Assembly (NCBI GenBank): GCA_018644785.1
Contig: JABGPV010000170.1
Location: forward strand, 1-11,323
Reading direction: 5' to 3'
Length of the DNA: 11,323 nt
From: Deltaproteobacteria bacterium
GTDB taxonomy: Bacteria; Desulfobacterota; DSM-4660; Desulfatiglandales; Desulfatiglandaceae
Position numbers and translations under genes: made by a program. Under the pieces are notes generated by a model, which saw only the letters and a list, made by a program, of their open reading frames with translations, was not told the DNA's origin and did not search any database. This document shows, one piece after another, positions 6,069 through 11,323 of the stretch. Numbering within the stretch: the first letter of the stretch is position 1; the number at the start of each line of letters is the position of its first letter.

Positions 6069-6293
6069 GTGATGATCCTTAACCACAAGGAAGCGATTCA
6101 GTACGTCGTGGAGCATCTTTCTGCCATCACCATAAGCCGACCGGAGCTGTTCAACATCCACGCTTTTATCGCAGACGGCCTTCTGGTCGATCCCGCTATG
6201 GCTGGGCGGCCGCGGCGTATGCCCGTCGATATTACCCATTCAAGCTATAGGTCCATTGGCGACCAGTTCGCAGACTCAAAGAGACCGGAATAA
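6069..6293 (+). pseudogene. Fic-family protein, truncated
   Basis: The frame reads MILNHKEAIQYVVEHLSAIT, ELFNIHAFIADGLLVDPAMA and GRPRRMPVDITHSSYRSIGD, matching the segment of Fic/DOC proteins before the active site (NHxxAxxYV, LHxxLxxGL, GxxRxxxVxIxGSxY). Fic proteins usually transfer AMP to target proteins using the HPFxxGNGR motif. That motif lies beyond the point where this frame ends (TAA, 6291-6293), so the protein cannot be catalytic. In-frame sequence such as IPFKEAVM just upstream suggests that the true start was further left and is also lost. It ends 12 bp from the stop of ATPase 2. Confidence 0.7.
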
Positions 6294-6305
6294 CGCTTTT
6301 TCCTT

Positions 6306-7676
6306 TTATACACCATGGGCCAGAAGACGTCGTACCTGCCCGGCCAGGTACAGGGGAAGAGACAAGAGCCGGTAGGAAACATTTGGGCCATGGGAGAGGG
6401 CCGTCTCCAGATCGAGAAGAGAGGGCGGCTCCGCGTTTAGCCGCACCCCAAGGGAACGGCGTCTTTCCCTTAAAAAGAGATGGAGCGATTTCAGGGTCCC
6501 CCCCTTCCCGGCCTTCACCTCCATGGGCACGACGGAGGACCCCATGGCGATCACGTAGTCCACCTCGGCGGAAGAGGTCTTCTTTTCGCGAACCCAGTAG
6601 TGAAGCTCCGGTTCTCGGTAAAACTCCCGGGAAAAGAGGAGGTGCTGGCCCACGAACTGTTCGCAAACCGCGCCAGCATTGACCATCATGACATCCTCCG
6701 CCTTTTCATAGTCCAGCAGGTTGAGGCCCGCGGCCGTTGACAGAAGGCCCACGTCCAGGAAAAGCACTTTGAATTTCCTTTCATCAGTGGTTGCGCCCAA
6801 CGGGATTCCGGTGCATGCGGAGTGATACACCGGGAAGGCCACACGCGCCTGACAGAGCATTCGCAAAGCATTTGCCACTTCCGCGGATCGTGCGTTTCTA
6901 TCCACGTTCACATATTTGAACTTGTTTCCCACAAGAAGGGGGATCTTCCGAAATACAAGCTGGAGGCGCTGATGTTTGATGCGTCCGCCGTACTTATTGA
7001 AATCCGTTTCAAAGGTTCTTTGCAACGTATGTTTTACCGCTTCACACTCCTGCCATGATTTGCTTTTCAGATAGATATCCACGCTCTCTGGCATACCACC
7101 GGCCACCAGAAACTTTCGCAGCAGACCCATGAGTTTCGCGTGGAGTGCCGGGGGGATGGTAACCTGAAGGGTGAAATTCCCTAAAAAAGCCGCCAGGTTC
7201 TTTTCGCCGGCCGCCGCCAGGAACTCTTCAAACTGCATGGGGCCAAGGTAAAGATATTCAATGCGGCCCACGGGCATGGAGAAAACCGGCTCTTCCATGG
7301 CAAATTCCAGCAGAGAACCTGCTGAAATCACGTGAAGTTCCGGCAATTCTTCCAGGAAGAACCTCAGACAGGCCAGAACTTCCGGTGCGGCCTGTATTTC
7401 ATCCAGAAAAAGGAGGGTGCGGCCCGACAGGACGGGGATGTTGAACTGCAACTCCAGCATTTGAAGTATTGTCTTGGGGTCCATCGAGGCAAAAAGGGTC
7501 GCAATGTCCGGATGACGTTCAAAATTGATTTCCAGCAGGTGGTCAAACCGTTTCCGGGCAAAAAGGCGCACCAGATAGGTCTTGCCAACCTGTCTGGCCC
7601 CCCGGATGACCAGCGGCTTTCGGTTGGCCTTTGATCGCCACTTTTCCAAGTAATTGAGAGCGAATCGGTCCATCAT
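6306..7676 (-). CDS. AAA_14/DUF4143 ATPase 2
   Basis: This 456-residue protein has the same two-domain design as ATPase 1. Walker A is GARQVGKT (26-33), Walker B is LLFLDEIQ (88-95), and ISAGSLLEF (117-125) is the sensor-like strand. The GRIEYLYLGPMQFEEF stretch (137-152) and VAGGMPE (191-197) are typical family blocks. The C-terminal nuclease-like pattern has E339, AEVDY (E371, D373) and MEVKAG (E386, K388). Function in the cell is unknown; ATP-dependent action on DNA is inferred from the motifs. Two adjacent ATGs (7676 and 7673) are possible starts, and an AAGGGG Shine-Dalgarno-like sequence lies directly in front, inside an inverted repeat. The downstream end converges on the Fic relic. 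There is no sign of decay. Confidence 0.9.
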   Translation of the reverse strand: MMDRFALNYLEKWRSKANRKPLVIRGARQVGKTYLVRLFARKRFDHLLEINFERHPDIATLFASMDPKTILQMLELQFNIPVLSGRTLLFLDEIQAAPEVLACLRFFLEELPELHVISAGSLLEFAMEEPVFSMPVGRIEYLYLGPMQFEEFLAAAGEKNLAAFLGNFTLQVTIPPALHAKLMGLLRKFLVAGGMPESVDIYLKSKSWQECEAVKHTLQRTFETDFNKYGGRIKHQRLQLVFRKIPLLVGNKFKYVNVDRNARSAEVANALRMLCQARVAFPVYHSACTGIPLGATTDERKFKVLFLDVGLLSTAAGLNLLDYEKAEDVMMVNAGAVCEQFVGQHLLFSREFYREPELHYWVREKKTSSAEVDYVIAMGSSVVPMEVKAGKGGTLKSLHLFLRERRRSLGVRLNAEPPSLLDLETALSHGPNVSYRLLSLPLYLAGQVRRLLAHGV

Positions 7677-7677
7677 A

Positions 7678-7734
7678 CACCCCTTGAAATGATATTTTAA
7701 GGGGTGATTATATTTAAAACTACGATTTTTTCAA
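7678..7734 (-). promoter_or_regulatory. ATPase 2 promoter with inverted repeat at the transcript start
   Basis: On the minus strand, TTGAAA (7734-7729) is followed by 16 bases and a consensus TATAAT (7712-7707). Immediately after the -10 comes a 29-bp inverted repeat (7706-7678) with arms CACCCCTTAAA and TTCAAGGGGTG, loop ATATCAT and one mismatch. The transcript would start in the first arm. The second arm contains the AAGGGG ribosome-binding sequence one base from the first ATG. It can act as an operator at DNA level or as a hairpin hiding the ribosome-binding site in RNA. Confidence 0.7.
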
Positions 7735-7835
7735 GGGTTATTTTGTTGCATGAGGCAAAGCATGGGGACCACCTCATTTGCTTGACCTAGCGTAACAATA
7801 AGAGACCATATTTTGGTTGCCACTGGCGAAACATC

Positions 7836-7909
7836 TCACAGCGCTTCTGAAAGCCGCTTGAGGGAATAAATGCCATTCAGGCCTTGAACAGGTTTGGGGG
7901 GTTTCTTGA
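7836..7909 (-). pseudogene. Y1/RAYT-type transposase 3' end relic, short copy
   Basis: Only the last residues of the transposase remain (KPVQGLNGIYSLKRLSEAL, then TGA at 7836). The sequence from TTC at 7845 to about 7906 nearly matches 2520-2581. Similarity stops on both sides. It lies between ATPase 2 and the end of ATPase 3. Confidence 0.75.
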
Positions 7910-8037
7910 TGCAGTCGGTGTTCTGAAGCCACTTTGCTGATATTCTGCAGTTTTTCCGTATTTCCTTTTCAGATTGAAGAACCCCTCCGCAAACAACGGG
8001 AAATGCGCTCGCTGTCAATGTTAAGGGGACTGGTTCT
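7910..8037 (-). other. possible HTH-like scrap, otherwise unrecognised
   Basis: In the frame that continues into the transposase relic, the translation contains SEKEIRKNCRISAKWLQN. This is reminiscent of the first helices of excisionase-type or MerR-like HTH proteins (x-EKE-x-x-x-x-x-x-IS-x-x-x-LQN). No start, stop or flanking domain supports a gene, so it may be chance or a tiny relic. Confidence 0.2.
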
Positions 8038-9216
8038 CTAACCAACAATCTCCTCCAACCACCGTGAAAACCTAAACCAGGGAAGTGCCATGTTCCTTCC
8101 CGGCAGATCCGTCCGTTCCTGGACGTTACACACAATCAGTCCCCTCCTTGAGGCCTCGGTTCCAGCAAGCACTTTGAAACGGTCCAAACCTTTCGCATGA
8201 TGAACCGAAGGCGTTGCCGTCAGCTTGATCTCGATGGGCCAAAGTTTTCCCTGAGCCTGGATGATCATATCAACCTCCAGACCGCCCTGAGAGCGCCAGA
8301 AAAACATGGAAGGTCTTTTTCCGGAGTTCAGGAATGTTTTCCATGCCTCGCTGATGATCAGACCTTCAAAAAGAGCCCCTCCCATATTTCCCCGGAGTGC
8401 CGCTTCTCCGGAGGGCTGTCTGGTGAGAAAACATACCAGAGAGGGATCGCTAAAGTAGAATTTTGGTGCTTTCACAACCCGTTTTCCAAAGTTCTTATAA
8501 AAAGGCGGAAGCATCAACGTAAGATAGCTGGCCTCAAGAATCTTGCCCCATGACTTGATCGTAGGCTGGCTGACGCCGCAGTCTCTGGCCAGATCAGCAG
8601 GATGAAATTCCTGTGAATGATAGGCCGCGCTCAGGTTTGTGAACATTTCAAACGATCTGAAATTTCGAACGTTTTCGATCTGATGTACATCTCGTTCAAG
8701 ATAGGTCTGGATATAGGATTTAAGCCACAAATCACGCTTTTCAGGAAAACAGGCAGGCTCGGGGAAGAGCCCTGTCCAGAGGATGTCGGCCAGGGCCTTT
8801 CTGCTTGCCTTTGCCTCCTCGAGGCAAAAAGGAGCAAGCTCAAGAATGGCGATTCTCCCGGCAAGGGTTTCACTGACCTTTTTCATCAGGTGGAACTGCT
8901 GGGACCCGGTCATAATCCATATTCCGGGCTTTCGGTTCTGATCAATCCTGATTTTTATGTACTGGAATATCTCTGGAACATATTGAATCTCATCGAGAAT
9001 GACTGTTTTCCCCTCGAAACGATCAAGGAATCCGTTGGCATCCTGGAGGGCAAAATCACGGCTCAGGGGATCATCGAAACTCACATAGGCCGTATGCTTC
9101 ATTTCCTTTTGCAGAAATGTTGTCTTGCCTGATTGCCGGGGGCCTGTGATTAATACAGCCGGGAACTGGCTTATACTGCGAAGAAAGGTTTCTTTGAGCT
9201 GTCTGGGAATATACAT
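8038..9216 (-). CDS. AAA_14/DUF4143 ATPase 3
   Basis: This 392-residue protein belongs to a different DUF4143 subfamily from ATPases 1 and 2. The ATPase domain shows GPRQSGKTT (25-33, Walker A), TVILDEIQ (71-78, Walker B), TGSQQF (103-108) and LAGRIAILEL (118-127). DUF4143 begins around SYIQTYLERDV (167-177), contains an HTH-like CGVSQPTIKSW (213-223) and FYFSDPSLVCFL (253-264), and ends with the nuclease-like pattern E284, LEVDM (E314, D316) and IEIK (E329, K331). Its length is normal for the family and all motifs are present. It is monocistronic, followed by a transposase relic. The start at 9216 is the family's usual MYIPR N-terminus; no good Shine-Dalgarno sequence is seen. The cellular role is unknown, with defence, selfish maintenance or DNA transactions all possible. 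Confidence 0.92.
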   Translation of the reverse strand: MYIPRQLKETFLRSISQFPAVLITGPRQSGKTTFLQKEMKHTAYVSFDDPLSRDFALQDANGFLDRFEGKTVILDEIQYVPEIFQYIKIRIDQNRKPGIWIMTGSQQFHLMKKVSETLAGRIAILELAPFCLEEAKASRKALADILWTGLFPEPACFPEKRDLWLKSYIQTYLERDVHQIENVRNFRSFEMFTNLSAAYHSQEFHPADLARDCGVSQPTIKSWGKILEASYLTLMLPPFYKNFGKRVVKAPKFYFSDPSLVCFLTRQPSGEAALRGNMGGALFEGLIISEAWKTFLNSGKRPSMFFWRSQGGLEVDMIIQAQGKLWPIEIKLTATPSVHHAKGLDRFKVLAGTEASRRGLIVCNVQERTDLPGRNMALPWFRFSRWLEEIVG

Positions 9217-9222
9217 CGCCGA

Positions 9223-9278
9223 CCAAATTAAAGTGATATTTTAATTTGGGTAATAATTGCTTTTACATCCTTTGTCAA
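9223..9278 (-). promoter_or_regulatory. ATPase 3 promoter with inverted repeat at the transcript start
   Basis: On the minus strand, a perfect TTGACA (9278-9273) is followed by 17 bases and TATTAC (9255-9250). A perfect 10-bp inverted repeat starts at the very next base: CCAAATTAAA, loop ATATCAC, TTTAATTTGG (9249-9223). The ATG follows six bases later. The geometry is the same as at ATPase 2, and both contain TTAAAATATCA in the centre, while the outer arms differ and still pair. Confidence 0.7.
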
Positions 9279-9294
9279 GGAGATAGTGAAATAG

Positions 9295-9317
9295 GCATCT
9301 GAAATATTTTTAGATGC
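9295..9317. repeat. 6-bp inverted repeat around AAATATTT
   Basis: GCATCT and AGATGC flank an 11-base AT-rich centre containing AAATATTT. It lies between the ATPase 3 promoter and a transposase relic. It could be a weak hairpin or operator; nothing else supports a role. Confidence 0.3.
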
Positions 9318-9320
9318 GCT

Positions 9321-9399
9321 CTACCCCACACCTTCCGACGGTGTTTTCAGGCAATAGATGCCGCCCAAGCCCCGAATGGGTTTGGGGCGTTTCTCATGT
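9321..9399 (-). pseudogene. Y1/RAYT-type transposase 3' end relic, short copy
   Basis: It encodes HEKRPKPIRGLGGIYCLKTP followed by SEGVG and TAG at 9321. The 67 bp at 9333-9399 match 4511-4577 almost exactly, and flanking sequence does not match on either side. It separates ATPase 3 from the XRE relic. Confidence 0.75.
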
Positions 9400-9452
9400 G
9401 CCGAAATAAGAGATATGGGACAACGGGGAGTTCTTGAAATACCGGGATTCAA

Positions 9453-9677
9453 CTACGCAGATTCAGAGACATATTCCTGAACATTCCGTTGGAACTGGCT
9501 GAGACGGACATCTCCACCAGGCAGATGAGCGATCAATTCCAGTTCGCCGCCAAGCGCCTCTATGATACGGCGCAGGGTGCCAATTTGCATATCGCCCTGG
9601 CTTTCTATTTTTGACAAGGTAGGCTCCTTGATATTCAATGCCTTGGCCAGTTGCTCTTGCGGGACAGGGGACGTCAA
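9453..9677 (-). pseudogene. XRE-family antitoxin/regulator, N-terminus lost
   Basis: The frame encodes most of an XRE-type helix-turn-helix: PQEQLAKALNIKEPTLSKIE and then IGTLRRIIEALGGELELIAH, ending LSQFQRN...VSESA. HigA-like antitoxins and related small repressors look like this. A complete protein would have about 20-30 more residues before the PQEQ helix. Here the only possible start is a TTG at 9677 and there is no ribosome-binding sequence. The break coincides with the inverted repeat that borders the neighbouring transposase (9671-9692), so the 5' part was probably removed by that insertion. No toxin partner is seen within 60 bp downstream, and the missing N-terminal codons are not found beyond the transposon. 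Confidence 0.7.
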
Positions 9678-10755
9678 TCATTAAGTAACTAACTCAATTA
9701 ATCTATAATTTTTTCTTTGGCGATTCGCTCACCCCGTCGCACAGCATACCCGATGCCTTGTCCGGTCATACCAAAAAGTCTTGCCAAATCTGCCAACGAA
9801 TACCCCAAATCCTCGACCGCCCAGTAACAATATAGCCCTCTCGCTTCGGCTCTGATTTTTTGGCGGCTCTTTGAATATATTTCATCCGGTTCTATGCCAA
9901 AAATACCGCAAACCTTCTGCTCTATTGTACCAAGATCATATCCTTGGCTTTTCAACTCATAGAAACGTTCAAATTTCTCCTCTGCCTCTTCGAGCACCTC
10001 CATCACAAAGGCGCTATCTCCCAATATCCGATGATCACTCTTAATTCTATCTTGTCCACTGAAACGAGCATCCTTTACGGCTTGCCATCCGCCCAAACTC
10101 CGTATTAAACCACCGCCAACAAGCTCCGGCCTCCGTCCCTGTTCAATCCCCGCTTCAACATATTGAAGGTACCCCTTTTGGGCTTCACCGAGCGATTTGC
10201 CGAAATAGGACAGCACATATCCGCTATCCTGCCATGGATGTTTCTCTTTTTTCAGTAAGACTCCATGACCACAGTAGGTATAATTGTTAAGCTCGGATAT
10301 GTCAGTAACGATTTTTGCCCTCAATGGGTTCAAATGGATATAGCGTACCAGCTCTTTGAGGTAGGCATCCTCCTGGCAAACAATCGATTTGTAACGATTT
10401 TGAAAAAGCTGGCCATGTCGTTTGTGTCTGAGATTGAAGCTTACCGCATACCCTGTTAGCAATCGACGCATTAAAGTCGATAGCGGTATATTCCCGGTTC
10501 GAAACAAAAAATGTGCGTGGTTGGATAAAAATGCCCATGCGTAGCAGGTTATATTCGTTTCGGGCAAGAGGATTGCCAACCGGTCAAAAAAGTTGTCCCT
10601 GTCCTGATTGTCATTAAATATTTTTCTACGTTCTATCCCACGAATGATTACGTGGTGAAGAACACCGGGAGCATCGATTCGGGCTAATCTTGGCATACTA
10701 TTTCTACTATCAGTTTGGCAGCATCATATCAAATTATTTACTTAATGATGGACGT
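9671..10755 (-). mobile_element. RAYT element with 22-bp flanking inverted repeats
   Basis: Bases 9671-9692 and 10734-10755 are inverted copies of each other at 20 of 22 positions, including the uninterrupted 12-mer ATCATTAAGTAA / TTACTTAATGAT. They enclose the intact transposase gene and little else, giving an element of about 1.08 kb. REP-associated transposases are commonly flanked by inverted REP sequences, although these arms are AT-rich and lack the usual REP palindrome. The left end interrupts the XRE gene. Confidence 0.65.
9698..10696 (-). CDS. REP-associated tyrosine transposase (Y1_Tnp) with C-terminal HTH
   Basis: This is a 332-residue single-strand DNA transposase of the IS200-like HUH superfamily. 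The Y1 domain spans about residues 1-140: MPRLARIDAPGVLHHVIIRG at the start, the HUH motif in SNHAHFLF (His60, His62), QLFQNRYKS (96-104), and RYIHLNPLRA (118-127), whose Tyr119 is the likely nucleophile. The C-terminal 130 residues form a helical domain ending in YSLADLARLFGMTGQGIGYA, a helix-turn-helix similar to DnaA domain IV that is common in this subfamily. The gene is complete and probably active, in contrast to the five relics of another Y1/RAYT subfamily elsewhere in the window. Start chosen at MPRLARI, the family's usual N-terminus; no clear Shine-Dalgarno sequence is present. Confidence 0.9.
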   Translation of the reverse strand: MPRLARIDAPGVLHHVIIRGIERRKIFNDNQDRDNFFDRLAILLPETNITCYAWAFLSNHAHFLFRTGNIPLSTLMRRLLTGYAVSFNLRHKRHGQLFQNRYKSIVCQEDAYLKELVRYIHLNPLRAKIVTDISELNNYTYCGHGVLLKKEKHPWQDSGYVLSYFGKSLGEAQKGYLQYVEAGIEQGRRPELVGGGLIRSLGGWQAVKDARFSGQDRIKSDHRILGDSAFVMEVLEEAEEKFERFYELKSQGYDLGTIEQKVCGIFGIEPDEIYSKSRQKIRAEARGLYCYWAVEDLGYSLADLARLFGMTGQGIGYAVRRGERIAKEKIID

Positions 10756-10902
10756 TATATATCAAAACATCGAAGGGTTACACCCCTAATGGTACAGGAA
10801 ATAAAAAAAAGGACTTTGATCTAAGTCATAACAGAAAAAGAAACCTCCTGTTAAGATGAAGCCGATTTGCCAAACAACTTTAACTTAAAAAGGAGGTTTC
10901 AA
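10756..10902 (+). promoter_or_regulatory. IS110-type 5' non-coding end with ribosome-site-sequestering inverted repeat
   Basis: This stretch precedes the IS110 transposase. GAAACCTCCT (10840-10849) is an exact inverted copy of AGGAGGTTTC (10891-10900), and the latter is the transposase Shine-Dalgarno sequence. A transcript that includes both arms would hide the ribosome-binding site. A second small hairpin (GACTT, loop TGATCT, AAGTC at 10812-10827) lies further left. In IS110-group elements the non-coding end before the recombinase gene encodes the bridge RNA, so this is the place to look for it; no specific RNA fold is claimed here. Confidence 0.5.
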
Positions 10903-11323
10903 ATGAACGGTGTAGATACTACCAGGCTGGAGAGTTTTCGTCAATTGCGGAAAGAGATCCGTGGATCCAGTGAACATTTGATTGTAGGCATTGATGTGGC
11001 CAAGGATAATCATCATGCTTTTTTTGGAACGGCCAGGGGGAAAACCCTTCTGAAGCGGCTGGTTTTTAATAACAATTTGCAGGGGTATGAGAAATTGTTC
11101 ACGTACGTTGAAGCAACCAAAGTGAAGAATAATCTGAATAAGGTGGTTTTTGGCCTTGAACCGACCGCCAATTACCACAAACCTCTGGGAGAGCATTTGA
11201 TCAAATGCGGTTTTGATGTGGTGCTTGTGGCTGGCACGGCGGTCAAGAAAAACCGTGAATTACTGGATGGGCGCTGGGATAAACATGATACGAAGGATGC
11301 GGCTAATGTAGCGGATTTGGTTT
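10903..11323 (+). CDS. IS110-family transposase, N-terminal part
   Basis: The gene runs off the right edge; 140 codons are visible. It encodes the RuvC-like DEDD domain of IS110 recombinases: VGIDVAKDNHHAFF (Asp31), VVFGLEPTANYHKPL (Glu86) and WDKHDTKDAANVADLV (Asp129 and Asp132). The Tnp20 domain with the catalytic Ser would follow outside the window. The start at ATG 10903 is supported by AGGAGG six bases upstream. IS110 enzymes insert by a bridge-RNA-guided route without typical terminal inverted repeats. The visible part has no frameshift or stop, so the copy may be intact. It lies 147 bp from the border of the RAYT element. Confidence 0.92.
   Translation, partial: MNGVDTTRLESFRQLRKEIRGSSEHLIVGIDVAKDNHHAFFGTARGKTLLKRLVFNNNLQGYEKLFTYVEATKVKNNLNKVVFGLEPTANYHKPLGEHLIKCGFDVVLVAGTAVKKNRELLDGRWDKHDTKDAANVADLV

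Noticed and set aside
6232..6740. Open frames on both strands in the GC-rich end of ATPase 2
   Set aside because: They lie in alternative frames of a clearly coding gene with intact motifs and have Arg/Pro-rich, low-quality translations.
7748..7783. ATGAGG...CCTCAT inverted repeat as a terminator
   Set aside because: The arms are only six bases with unequal extensions, and no T-run follows on either strand.
2520..9399. Integron attC sites as an explanation of the module separators
   Set aside because: The separators lack the RYYYAAC and GTTRRRY core boxes, encode transposase residues, and the cargo genes point in both directions.
2520..9399. CRISPR array
   Set aside because: The repeats are kilobases apart, coding in origin and unequal in length, with no short regular spacers.
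10265..10538. Small open frames inside the RAYT gene
   Set aside because: They are overlapping shadows of the intact transposase reading frame.

Overview
The window looks like a bacterial chromosome of roughly 48-50% G+C. It enters an accessory island directly after a housekeeping gene. The only core gene is the 3' end of fabF (1-390). Its sequence, together with the dense mix of toxin-antitoxin (TA) modules, DUF4143 ATPases, REP-associated transposases and IS110, suggests a Desulfobacterota (delta-proteobacterial) or similar environmental anaerobe. That assignment is an inference from family content, not from a marker gene.

Layout. 1-390: fabF 3' end. 431-470: leftward terminator. 592-1527: decayed module (frameshifted hicB-like antitoxin, DUF4143 ATPase scrap, intact vapB with a truncated vapC). 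1687-2396: intact TumE-type TA pair. 3112-4449: ATPase 1. 5062-5729: intact AbrB/VapC pair. 5751-6293: relics of another DUF4143 ATPase and of a Fic protein. 6306-7676: ATPase 2. 8038-9216: ATPase 3. 9453-9677: XRE antitoxin relic, cut by a REP-associated tyrosine transposase (9698-10696) that has 22-bp flanking inverted repeats. 10903-11323: start of an IS110-family transposase with its 5' non-coding end.

Two patterns go beyond a gene list. First, the modules are separated by relics of the 3' end of one extinct Y1/RAYT-type transposase (1626, 2508, 4511, 7836 and 9321), all in the same orientation. Four of them have one identical endpoint, so the island resembles an array of cassettes separated by a shared element. 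Second, ATPase 2 and ATPase 3, which are different subfamilies, share the same promoter layout. A sigma70-like promoter is followed immediately after the -10 by an 11-7-11 inverted repeat that overlaps the start of transcription. The central sequence is conserved, while the arm sequences differ but remain complementary.

How the genes may work together. The TA pairs are self-contained, autoregulated growth-control or addiction modules. The three AAA_14/DUF4143 ATPases, each with a PD-(D/E)XK-like C-terminal motif, are of unknown cellular role and could be defence or selfish elements. Decay products sit beside intact copies, as expected in an island with high turnover.
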